From Olivibacter domesticus (GTDB lineage: Bacteria > Bacteroidota > Bacteroidia > Sphingobacteriales > Sphingobacteriaceae): a stretch of DNA of 64,000 nucleotides. The position numbers and the translations under genes were made by a program. The notes beneath the pieces were generated by a model. It made no database searches, had not been told where the DNA came from, and saw only the letters and a list, made by a program, of their open reading frames with translations. Every line of letters begins with the position of its first letter. Within the stretch, counting starts at the first letter, position 1. Positions 53,483 through 61,567 of this stretch are shown here, piece by piece. The stretch spans positions 225,100-289,099 of the forward strand of contig NZ_FOAF01000005.1 in assembly GCF_900109575.1 (NCBI RefSeq). Reading direction: 5' to 3'.

Positions 53483-54298
53483 ATGATAGACAAAACACGT
53501 ATACAAGACACACTATCACATCAAAAGCGAGCATCATTATTCTGGCTACTGAGCGACTCATGGGTAATGACCAAGCGTAGTACCCTACATATCATCAGAA
53601 GCCTGGACCAACTGCTTTCGGTGGCCATCTTTCCCATTATGTTTCTGATTCTGAACCGATATGTTTTCGGCGGTGCTATCAATACGGGTGAAATAAGTTA
53701 CGTGAATTTTTTGGTTGCTGGTATTCTGGTTCAAATGTTGGCATTTGGTGCCAATTATACTACTATAAATTTGGCTGTCGATCTTCAACAGGGCATCGTT
53801 GACCGCTTCCGTTCTTTACCTATGGCTAGCAGTGCGTTGCTTATCGGTCACGTTACATCCGATCTATTGCGTAATATCATATCGGCTGTTATCGTGTTTG
53901 CTGTAAGTTTTATTATCGGCTTCCGTCCGAGTGCAACAGCGGTTGAATGGTTATTAGTGATCGCGCTGGCTTTGCTCTTTACGCTGGCCATATCTTGGTT
54001 ATCTGCCATTTTGGGCTTATTCGTTAAAAGTTTGGAAGCAGCGCAGTGGGTGGGGTTTGTAGTTATTTTTCCATTAACGTTCGCTTCAAGTGCTTTTGTA
54101 CCTACCGATACCATGCCGAAAGCCTTGCGTCTTTTCGCCGAAAACCAACCGCTAACTCACGTTATCAATGCCATGCGGGCTTGGCTCGTGGGCACACCAC
54201 CTGGAAATTCAACCTGGCTAGCCTTTGTATGGTGCATTGCCATTATTGTTGTTGCTATGCCCCTAGCAACATGGATATTTAAACGCAAGACCAGTTGA
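53483..54298 (+). CDS. ABC-2 type permease, DrrB/NodJ type
   Basis: 271 residues from MIDKTRIQ; six membrane helices (e.g. QLLSVAIFPIMFLILNRYVF and AAQWVGFVVIFPLTFASSAF). The family motif LTFASSAFVPTDTMPKALRL and the end FAENQPLTHVINAMRAWLVG are typical. It starts 4 nt after the ATPase stop. The substrate is unknown. Confidence 0.93.
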   Translation: MIDKTRIQDTLSHQKRASLFWLLSDSWVMTKRSTLHIIRSLDQLLSVAIFPIMFLILNRYVFGGAINTGEISYVNFLVAGILVQMLAFGANYTTINLAVDLQQGIVDRFRSLPMASSALLIGHVTSDLLRNIISAVIVFAVSFIIGFRPSATAVEWLLVIALALLFTLAISWLSAILGLFVKSLEAAQWVGFVVIFPLTFASSAFVPTDTMPKALRLFAENQPLTHVINAMRAWLVGTPPGNSTWLAFVWCIAIIVVAMPLATWIFKRKTS

Positions 54299-54338
54299 AC
54301 CTAGTGAGATAATCTCCAACTGCAATGACCACGCCAGA

Positions 54339-54365
54339 GCAGCAGGGTTGCCTACACCCCGCTGC
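54339..54365 (+). terminator. Hairpin after the DrrAB-like operon
   Basis: GCAGCAGGGT (54339-54348) pairs imperfectly with ACCCCGCTGC (54356-54365). It lies 40 nt after the permease stop but lacks a T tract, so it is weak. Confidence 0.35.
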
Positions 54366-54397
54366 CGGCGTGAGCCAAACAAACACAGAACAAGAAG

Positions 54398-54682
54398 TTA
54401 AACAAATGTGTTACTCTCAACTTTGACTTGCCAGTAAGAACCAAGTCTCTTGAAGTTAACAAATAATATTACAACGCCTTTATTATTTTTCCAATAGCTG
54501 AACCCTTCTTTAAGAACAGGTTTGAGGAATTTAGGCCTTTTATTAATCGGTACATCGCAAGATAATAAAATTATTTCCTTAAAGGAAATAATTTGTGCAA
54601 TTATTTTCTCTATCAGCTGCCTTAATATTAACCAAGACTGTAAGGTTACGGATATTTCATATCTATTTATAAATTGAAACAA
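54398..54682 (-). CDS. Hypothetical protein, 94 aa
   Basis: 94 residues, no signal peptide. It begins MFQFINRYEISVTLQSWLIL and ends KRLGSYWQVKVESNTFV, with alternating hydrophobic strands (KGVVILFVNFKRLGSYWQVK) that look structured. No family recognised; it is a lone frame in a 530-nt gap, so it is only moderately supported. Confidence 0.4.
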   Translation of the reverse strand: MFQFINRYEISVTLQSWLILRQLIEKIIAQIISFKEIILLSCDVPINKRPKFLKPVLKEGFSYWKNNKGVVILFVNFKRLGSYWQVKVESNTFV

Positions 54683-54826
54683 AACAAAGAAAAATTGACA
54701 CGCACTTGTTAGGTTTATTTGTATAATATGGGCTTTCTTTGAAAATATCTCTTTATAAAGTTTGTACTGAGCATCTTTTAAAGAATATCTATAAACGAGT
54801 ATTCATTTCATCATGTTGACAAACAA

Positions 54827-55921
54827 ATGTGCTTAAGAAAATCAGATCCAGTTCTTTTAAAAACCAAACAGCATTTCGAAATTTTAGATGGGCTTAGGGG
54901 AATAGCCGCTGTTGCCGTAGTAATCTTTCATTTTATGGAAATAGCCACTCCTGATTATCATGATAATTTTATTGCCCACAGTTATTTGGCTGTGGATTTC
55001 TTTTTCTGCTTATCGGGTTTTGTAATCGCTTATGCATATGATAACAAAGCGAAAAATATAGGTACTATCCAGTTTATCAAATTAAGATTGATCCGCCTTC
55101 ATCCACTGGTAATTATTTGTTCCGTACTGGGTTTAGCAGCGTTTCTATTTGACCCCTTTAGTGATCTTCATGCAAAATTTAGCTCCATTCAGGTCTTTCT
55201 TATGTTTTTGAGTTCTTGCTTGTTAATCCCTTATCCAATTGTACCTGAACGATATTTCAATCTTTTCCATCTCAATCCACCAACTTGGTCATTGTTTTGG
55301 GAATACATTGCCAACATCTTTTACATACTGATTCTATTTAAGCTACGCAATAAAATACTATGGTTACTCACCATCATTGCCGCAATTGCACTTTGCTTTG
55401 AATCTTACCGATCCGGTTATTTGGGTGTCGGCTGGGGCGTAGACAATTATCTTGGTGGAGGTTTTAGGGTTTTTTATTCATTCTTAGCGGGAATGTTGGT
55501 TTATCGATCCAGCTGGATTATCAAAAATAGACTTGGGTTTATCTTAATGAGTGTATTACTTGCCATTACCTTTCTAATTCCCTTTTCCGATAAAACTAAC
55601 TGGATATTAGACCTCTTCTTAGTAATCTTTTACTTTCCTTTTCTGGTTGCTTTAGGGGCGGGTTCGAGTTTAAGTGCTTCTCAAAGTAACATCTGTAAAT
55701 TTTTGGGAGATATATCATACCCGCTTTACATGGTCCACTATCCTTTCATATGGATATTTTTAAGTTACGTGGAAGAAGCTAAGCCAGCCCTAAACCAATT
55801 GGAAATTATTATTCCAATCGGAGTGCTGCTTTTGATTGTTCTCGCCTATTTTATTGTGGTCTTTTTGGACATCCCTCTTCGTAAATATCTTAAAGAAAGG
55901 TTTTCTGTAATTAAGGTATGA
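54827..55921 (+). CDS. Acyltransferase 3 family membrane protein
   Basis: 364 residues, about ten membrane helices. The family's first helix motif FEILDGLRGIAAVAVVIFHF, with the conserved His of the acyl-CoA site, and YLAVDFFFCLSGFVIAYAYD are clear. Proteins of the OafA/YrhL group transfer acetyl or other acyl groups from the cytoplasm to sugars of polysaccharides or antibiotics outside. No glycan synthesis cluster adjoins. Confidence 0.92.
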   Translation: MCLRKSDPVLLKTKQHFEILDGLRGIAAVAVVIFHFMEIATPDYHDNFIAHSYLAVDFFFCLSGFVIAYAYDNKAKNIGTIQFIKLRLIRLHPLVIICSVLGLAAFLFDPFSDLHAKFSSIQVFLMFLSSCLLIPYPIVPERYFNLFHLNPPTWSLFWEYIANIFYILILFKLRNKILWLLTIIAAIALCFESYRSGYLGVGWGVDNYLGGGFRVFYSFLAGMLVYRSSWIIKNRLGFILMSVLLAITFLIPFSDKTNWILDLFLVIFYFPFLVALGAGSSLSASQSNICKFLGDISYPLYMVHYPFIWIFLSYVEEAKPALNQLEIIIPIGVLLLIVLAYFIVVFLDIPLRKYLKERFSVIKV

Positions 55922-55950
55922 GAAGTTTGAAGGTTATAAGAACGGCATAG

Positions 55951-57300
55951 TTACACAAAAAAATAGTAGTGCACTAACCCAAAAACGAGACTTAAACCTA
56001 TTATTTTTAGGACATTTACGCTAAACTTTTTCATTAAAACAAGTGTAATGATAATCCAGCCAAGAGCAAACCAATCCAGTTTGTCTAATGAAAGGGTTTC
56101 AGGAAAAATTACTTCCTTGCCTAAAAACAGCGTTAAATTTAAAATGACACCAACAACTGAGGCCGTTACAAATCCGAGTACATCACTTATTTTACTATTG
56201 CCATGTGTTTTTTCAATAATGGGCCCACCAACGAAGATAAAAAGAAACGAAGGGAGAAAGGTGTTAAAAGCGGTGAGCAGTAAACCGACTGACCCCATTA
56301 AGATCGAGCCCGCGAAGTAGTTGTAAGCAGCGATGAAACCTACATAACAGACCACAATAATAAGTGGGCCAGGAGTTGTTTCAGCTAGCGCAAATCCGTC
56401 AATCATTTGGAGTTTCGAGAGCCAAGCTAACTTTGTTACGCTGAACTGGGCTACATAAGGCAATACGGTATAAGAGCCACCAATGGTCAACAAAGCTGTT
56501 TGGGTGAAAAATAAGGAAAGCTGTTTCCAAAAGGTAAAATCACGTAGCAGAAAATAGATAAGCAGGATCGGGATTAACCAAATTAAAATAAAAAAGAGAC
56601 ATTGCTTCAGCGCGCTAGCCATCGATGTTGCTCTTCCCTCAGCTATCGAGCTGCTATTAAAGTAGTATTCCTTTTCATTCGTAAAAGCGTGTTCTTCAGC
56701 CACACTGGTCTTTTGTTCTCTTTTACGTAGCTTATTTACCATTAACCCTGTTAAAATGGCTCCCAGGAGAATAACCAACATAGATACATTAAATAGAAAT
56801 ATAGCGAGAAATGCAAGAAAAGCTATACTCACATGATACCTGCTTTTCAGTGCTTTGTTTCCAATCCCCAGCAAAGCAACTATGATAATCGAAATTACAG
56901 CTGGCTTAAAGCCTTTAAACATGGCAAACATCCATGGCTGGTTTCCCAACTCAACATATAGGACGCTCAGCACAAGCAGGATAAACAATGATGGAAGAAA
57001 AAATAAAGTTCCTGCGACCAGACCACCTTTTTTACCATGCAACTGCCATCCAATATAAATCGCTAATTGCTGAGCTTCGGGACCAGGCAGCAGCATACAG
57101 AGGTTCAAGGCATGAAAAAATCGGGTGCTGCTAATCCATTTCTTACGATTAACTAGCTCTTCATGCATGATGTTTATGTGACCTACTGTACCACCAAAGC
57201 TGATCCATCCTAATTTGAACCAGAATTTTAGGGCCTCTATAAAGGTAGGTTTAGAAACCAGGGTACTTTTACTCATTTTTTTACTCGTCATATGAAGCAT
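55951..57300 (-). CDS. chrA: Chromate transporter, ChrA family (two-domain form)
   Basis: 449 residues; Met4 or Met9 could also be the start. Two homologous halves each carry the CHR motif, with FKLGWISFGGTVGHINIMHE in the first and TQTALLTIGGSYTVLPYVAQ, then ALAETTPGPLIIVVCYVGF in the second. About ten membrane helices, separated by a charged loop near residue 200. ChrA exports chromate by a proton antiport mechanism; close relatives without chromate linkage may carry sulfate-like anions. Confidence 0.94.
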   Translation of the reverse strand: MLHMTSKKMSKSTLVSKPTFIEALKFWFKLGWISFGGTVGHINIMHEELVNRKKWISSTRFFHALNLCMLLPGPEAQQLAIYIGWQLHGKKGGLVAGTLFFLPSLFILLVLSVLYVELGNQPWMFAMFKGFKPAVISIIIVALLGIGNKALKSRYHVSIAFLAFLAIFLFNVSMLVILLGAILTGLMVNKLRKREQKTSVAEEHAFTNEKEYYFNSSSIAEGRATSMASALKQCLFFILIWLIPILLIYFLLRDFTFWKQLSLFFTQTALLTIGGSYTVLPYVAQFSVTKLAWLSKLQMIDGFALAETTPGPLIIVVCYVGFIAAYNYFAGSILMGSVGLLLTAFNTFLPSFLFIFVGGPIIEKTHGNSKISDVLGFVTASVVGVILNLTLFLGKEVIFPETLSLDKLDWFALGWIIITLVLMKKFSVNVLKIIGLSLVFGLVHYYFFV

Positions 57301-57539
57301 AGCACTCCCATCTCCTATAGCGTAGGAGTCTAAGGTTAAATGCTAAAATTATGGAAACCAGAAAGGGGGATGTTCGCCTCTTGTTACATTGATCAGAAGG
57401 ACCATTTTCTTCCGCCTATTGAACAAAAATACCTAAATCAACACATAAAAACAAAAGATTATGTATTAATATTTTCATTTGATTTAAGCCTATTTTAAGT
57501 TATTTTAAGACATTTACTCATACCTCTTCAACCCCCTAC

Positions 57540-57707
57540 ATGTCTAGATTTTATTTATTCAAAATTAAGCTTAAAACACCCCGTACTACAAATTCAGAAA
57601 AGTTAATACAAGAGATGATTGAAGATCAGCAGCGTATTCGATTTTTGTTAGGTAAGCATCTGGGTAGATGCTCTCGTTTCAAGAAAAATAAAGCAACTTA
57701 CTTATAA
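57540..57707 (+). CDS. Possible small basic protein, 55 aa
   Basis: ATG at 57540, TAA ending at 57707, overlapping the 3' end of the convergent response-regulator gene by 10 nt. It begins MSRFYLFKIKLKTPRTTNSE and ends CSRFKKNKATYL, with a helical middle (KLIQEMIEDQQRIRFLLGKH). Strongly basic. No family recognised; only the open frame supports it. The gap from 57301 to 57539 shows nothing else. Confidence 0.3.
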   Translation: MSRFYLFKIKLKTPRTTNSEKLIQEMIEDQQRIRFLLGKHLGRCSRFKKNKATYL

Positions 57708-58333
57708 AGTTGAAACTTATCAAGCAAAAGCCTTAAGTTGTTTACCTGAAGTTTTTCGAAAATATTATTCTTATAGGTTCCTACCGTAGAAGTATGTAAT
57801 TGCAATTGTTTTGCGATGTCCCCCAATTTATATCCTTTTAAAAGAAACCTACATACTTCAAGTTCTCGATTCGACAATAATTCAAAAGGATTGATGCTTG
57901 TTTGTTTGCCTTTTGTAAGCCTATTTTCCAAAATCATTTCTTTGACCGCGGAACTGATATACTGCTTTCCGTCATACACTCGTTGAATAGCCTTTTTCAA
58001 TTCGTCTTCACCTGCAGATTTCTGTATAAAACCGTTGGCTCCTTGATCTAAGTAACGCAATGCATATACCGCTTCATCAGAGGCTGTTAGCATTAATACT
58101 TTTAAACCTGTTTTTCTGGTTTTAAGTAATGGGATCATATTGACTCCCAAACCTCCCGGAATCTCAATGTCTAAGATTACTAAATCGACAGGATGTTCAT
58201 TGATTGTATTAACAGTATCTTGCCATGTTCCTGCCTCCCTGATAACTGGATTTCCAAACACTTCTTTAACAAGAAAAAGACTCCCTAAACGAATGACCTT
58301 ATGGTCATCTGCAAGTAAGACATTCACTTTCAT
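57698..58333 (-). CDS. NarL/FixJ family response regulator, orphan
   Basis: 211 residues: receiver domain with Asp9/Asp10, phospho-acceptor Asp55 (LVILDIEIPGGLG), Thr83 and Lys105, and a C-terminal LuxR helix-turn-helix (about 146-205, LSNRELEVCRFLLKGYKLGD, IAKQLQLHTSTVGTYKNNIF). No kinase gene adjoins. The only HisKA_3 kinase in this window, at 18523, is of the right type but 37 kb away. It is the gene after the T9SS module and may regulate it. Confidence 0.93.
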   Translation of the reverse strand: MKVNVLLADDHKVIRLGSLFLVKEVFGNPVIREAGTWQDTVNTINEHPVDLVILDIEIPGGLGVNMIPLLKTRKTGLKVLMLTASDEAVYALRYLDQGANGFIQKSAGEDELKKAIQRVYDGKQYISSAVKEMILENRLTKGKQTSINPFELLSNRELEVCRFLLKGYKLGDIAKQLQLHTSTVGTYKNNIFEKLQVNNLRLLLDKFQLYK

Positions 58334-58427
58334 ATATAGTTTGCTTTAGTTACGCGCTATTTATATCAATTGCTGTCTTTGTTAGGGTTGGTTAATTAAA
58401 TTTAGGTAATTTATATAATAATTTAGG

Positions 58428-58476
58428 AACCTATTATCCCTTTTTATAGCCCATCATATTCAAGGAATAATAGGTT
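58428..58476 (-). terminator. Terminator after the PorE-like gene
   Basis: AACCTATTAT (58428-58437) and ATAATAGGTT (58467-58476) form a perfect 10-bp stem with a 29-nt loop that can pair further (CCC/GGG near the loop). It lies 11 nt after the PorE-like stop at 58487. Confidence 0.6.
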
Positions 58477-58486
58477 TTAATGAGTT

Positions 58487-60430
58487 TTATAATTCTAATA
58501 CAGTAAATTCTGTTCTTCTATTTAACTGATGTTCTGCTTCAGAGCATTTAACTCCATTTGCGCACCGGTTTAGCAATTTAGATTCGCCATAACCTTTGGC
58601 CACCATTCGATCGCGGGCGATCCCTTTACTGACCAAATAATTAACAGCCGCTTGTGCACGTTTCTGTGAAAGAGACATATTGTATTTATCTCTCCCACGA
58701 CTGTCAGTATGAGACGACAGTTCAATTCTCAATGTAGGATTATCCTTCAATACTTTCACTAAACCGTCTAATATAATAGCTGCATCCTGTCTGATATTAA
58801 ATTTATCAAAATCATAATAGATATTATCCAAGCGGAAGGTTTTTCCTTGTTTTAGCTGGTCAAGATATAAAGCCACTTTAACCGTATCTCCAGGGTTTAA
58901 GCCATTGGTATTTGTATGAGCAGAATCTGGATAATACCCTACCCTTTCACCCAAAACGCTATAAGCCTTTTCAACATCTACTTCAAATTCAAACTGGCCT
59001 TTTTCCTTGCTTGTTTTCAATGCCAGTACCTCACCCCTTTCATCCAAAAGTGTTACATTCGTTTCTGGCAATGGTTCTTCACTTTCTTTGTCATAAGTTA
59101 CACCACTGAGAACTACATTAAATGTCGGTTTCAGATAAGTAAAGGAATAAATATCATCACTTCCTACCCCTCCTTTTCTATTCGATGACATATAACCTGC
59201 TTCTGTTAAATTGGTAATATCATTAACTGTATAAGCAAAGTCATCTCCAGCGGAATTTACAGGAAAATGCATATTTACAGCTTTACTCCACTGCCCTCTT
59301 GAACCTTTCGAAGTAAAGACATCAAGATTCCCCATACCTAACCAACCATTGCTGGAAAAATAGAGTGTTCCTTCTGTTGTTATACTGGGAAACATTTCAT
59401 CTCCTTTGCTATTAATCATCGTACCTGCGTTTTGCGGCTGCCCCCATTCTCCATTTAAGAGTCTTTCAGAATACCAGATATCGGTTCCCCCTTGGCCGCC
59501 AGGCATATCAGACACAAAATACAGCGTCTCTCCATCCAAGCTTAACGCGGCGTGCCCAACAGAATATTCTTTAACATTATTGTAGGCAAAAGGAGTTGCA
59601 TTCCAGGTGCCATTATCATTTGTATAGATATATAATTCGAGATTTTTTGTTCTATAACGTTTTCTTTCTTCTTTTTCTTTCTGATTTACACTCCCAGCAT
59701 GTGTTCTTGTAACATAAAGTGTTGTACCTTCTTTATTAGAAGCTATTGGCCCTACATGATAAGGTTCATTGTTAAATGTTGCTTCTGCGATATTAGATTG
59801 TTGAAGTCCATTATTCTCATACCGCTTTGTGTTATAAACTCTTAAAAAGGGATTTCCCGTCCAACCATAAACATTTTTAAACATAATGGCATCGGGTTCT
59901 CCAACATAGTAAACTTTATCTTCTACAGTATAGGCGCCGAACTCAGCCAAGGCCGTATTAACCGCCGCTTCATTCCTGAGTGTATGTGTCGTAGGATTCT
60001 CCATCCAAACGATTGCTGAATCACAGCCTTGAACTAATGAACTTATCTCTTCACTGTCTCCCCCTTTCGTTGCATATTGCTCAAATGCACCTTTTGCCTC
60101 TTTATATTTTCCGTTAGCTTTCAGTACTTCTGCATACCGAAGAAAATTAATAGGATTACTTGTTGAATCTTCGAGTACCCTTACATACCAGTTCTCTGCA
60201 ACTGAATAGTTGTTCATCTTACGATAGCAATCTGCCAAACGCTCCAAATCGGTTGCCCGAGGCCGTTTGCTATCAACCAATGATTCAAATAAAGGTGCAG
60301 CCTTTGCATATTGATATTCGTTATAGAACTGATTTGCCCGATCACGAAGAGAAGGTTGCTCCTGTGCCTGTACTCCTATTCCCAAAAGGAGAAGCACGAT
60401 AAGATATGGATATATGTATAAATTCTTCAT
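58487..60430 (-). CDS. PorE-like OmpA family protein with TPR and WD40-like domains
   Basis: 647 residues from MKNLYIYPYLIVLLLLGIGV, a signal peptide. Order: TPR-like helices (about 25-135), PD40 beta-propeller repeats (about 165-430, e.g. GHAALSLDGETLYFVSDMPG), a carboxypeptidase regulatory-like domain (about 440-525), and a C-terminal OmpA peptidoglycan-binding domain (IYYDFDKFNIRQDAAIILDG, ELSSHTDSRGRDKYNMSLSQ, GYGESKLLNRCANG). The TPR-propeller-CRD-OmpA layout is that of PorE, which ties the type IX secretion system to the cell wall. It is in an operon with PorP/SprF, 38 nt upstream. Confidence 0.88.
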   Translation of the reverse strand: MKNLYIYPYLIVLLLLGIGVQAQEQPSLRDRANQFYNEYQYAKAAPLFESLVDSKRPRATDLERLADCYRKMNNYSVAENWYVRVLEDSTSNPINFLRYAEVLKANGKYKEAKGAFEQYATKGGDSEEISSLVQGCDSAIVWMENPTTHTLRNEAAVNTALAEFGAYTVEDKVYYVGEPDAIMFKNVYGWTGNPFLRVYNTKRYENNGLQQSNIAEATFNNEPYHVGPIASNKEGTTLYVTRTHAGSVNQKEKEERKRYRTKNLELYIYTNDNGTWNATPFAYNNVKEYSVGHAALSLDGETLYFVSDMPGGQGGTDIWYSERLLNGEWGQPQNAGTMINSKGDEMFPSITTEGTLYFSSNGWLGMGNLDVFTSKGSRGQWSKAVNMHFPVNSAGDDFAYTVNDITNLTEAGYMSSNRKGGVGSDDIYSFTYLKPTFNVVLSGVTYDKESEEPLPETNVTLLDERGEVLALKTSKEKGQFEFEVDVEKAYSVLGERVGYYPDSAHTNTNGLNPGDTVKVALYLDQLKQGKTFRLDNIYYDFDKFNIRQDAAIILDGLVKVLKDNPTLRIELSSHTDSRGRDKYNMSLSQKRAQAAVNYLVSKGIARDRMVAKGYGESKLLNRCANGVKCSEAEHQLNRRTEFTVLEL

Positions 60431-60480
60431 AAGATGCTGCATTACATGATTAGATTTTTATCTGTCATTCTCTGTTCCTT

Positions 60481-61488
60481 TTAAAAGAATCTTGGACTTA
60501 TGAGCCTGTAACCGCTTTGCGGGAATGTTAGTCCTATCGTTATCTCATGTGTACCATTTTGCACAGAGCTCAGACGGCTTAATATGTGGTCGTAAGAATA
60601 CCCAATCCTCAAACGATCGTTTACGTAAAATTGTGCTACACCCGATATGGCATTAGAACTTCTTAAATCTTGCCCTTGCGCGTAACCCTTATCTCCTATA
60701 TTAACGCCCATTCGATAACCTGCTCCGAACCACACTCTCTCGCCAAAAACCAACATTGCATTTAAATCAATATTTGTAGGGCCCTTAAAATCTTCCATTA
60801 TCATAACGCTTGGACGAAGCTTCATATCTTCTGATAGCGTCAAAATTGTTCCCCCGATCAAATACATATGTCGCTTACGTTTGAGGTTAGAGGTAGTATT
60901 GGCATCCCAGCGGAAGATGTCGTTCGATTGGTCTCCCGAAAGGAGATCCATAACAGACACACCAACATACCATTTCGGATTATAGTAATAGACACCAAAG
61001 CGAAGATCCGGAATGAAACTACTAATCTTTCCCGCGGGAATACTTGGATCTCCCGGGTTCACAGCTTGTAATTTATTTCCATCAAGACCATAAGAAGTTA
61101 CCCCAGCTCCGATACCGAAACTTAAACGTTGTGTATCCTCCGCATCCAAACGAAGTCTATATGCATAATTTGCATATACAGAGGTTGCACTTTGGGCACC
61201 CAACCTATCAGCGGTAATCTGAAGGCCAACCCCCGTGTTTTTGCTAGCTCCAAGCACTCCATCTATTGAGGCCTGTCCTGTTTTTGGCGCCCCGTCTATC
61301 CCTGTCCATTGACTTCTAAGTGCCATTTGGGCAAACCACTCTTCTTTGTATCCCGCATATGCAGGATTTACACTCAATGAGTTGAAGATGTACTGAGTAA
61401 ACTGGATGTTTTGCTGTGCGCTTACCTCTCCTAAGGTAAATACCAGCACCAATATCATGACTAATCTCTTTATGTTATGCTTATCCAT
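60481..61488 (-). CDS. Type IX secretion system membrane protein PorP/SprF
   Basis: 335 residues, signal peptide to SAQ (about 25), then QNIQFTQYIFNSLSVNPAYA, the PorP/SprF hallmark, and outer-membrane beta-strands (e.g. RLRIGYSYDHILSRLSSVQN). SprF-type proteins are needed for secretion and surface attachment of the type B adhesin encoded just upstream. The hairpin at 61517-61545 separates the two genes; the PorE-like gene follows 50 nt later. Confidence 0.95.
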   Translation of the reverse strand: MDKHNIKRLVMILVLVFTLGEVSAQQNIQFTQYIFNSLSVNPAYAGYKEEWFAQMALRSQWTGIDGAPKTGQASIDGVLGASKNTGVGLQITADRLGAQSATSVYANYAYRLRLDAEDTQRLSFGIGAGVTSYGLDGNKLQAVNPGDPSIPAGKISSFIPDLRFGVYYYNPKWYVGVSVMDLLSGDQSNDIFRWDANTTSNLKRKRHMYLIGGTILTLSEDMKLRPSVMIMEDFKGPTNIDLNAMLVFGERVWFGAGYRMGVNIGDKGYAQGQDLRSSNAISGVAQFYVNDRLRIGYSYDHILSRLSSVQNGTHEITIGLTFPQSGYRLISPRFF

Positions 61489-61516
61489 AGCGTTTGTATT
61501 TCAGCTTTAATTTTTA

Positions 61517-61545
61517 AAGGTTGGCCACACTTGAGGGCCAACCTT
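61517..61545 (-). terminator. Terminator between adhesin and PorP/SprF genes
   Basis: On the minus strand AAGGTTGGCC and GGCCAACCTT form a perfect 10-bp stem (61517-61526, 61536-61545), followed by TTTAAAAATT. It would stop most adhesin transcripts before PorP/SprF or act as an attenuator. Confidence 0.8.
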
Positions 61546-61567
61546 ATTATCTCCCTATGCTTGGCTC

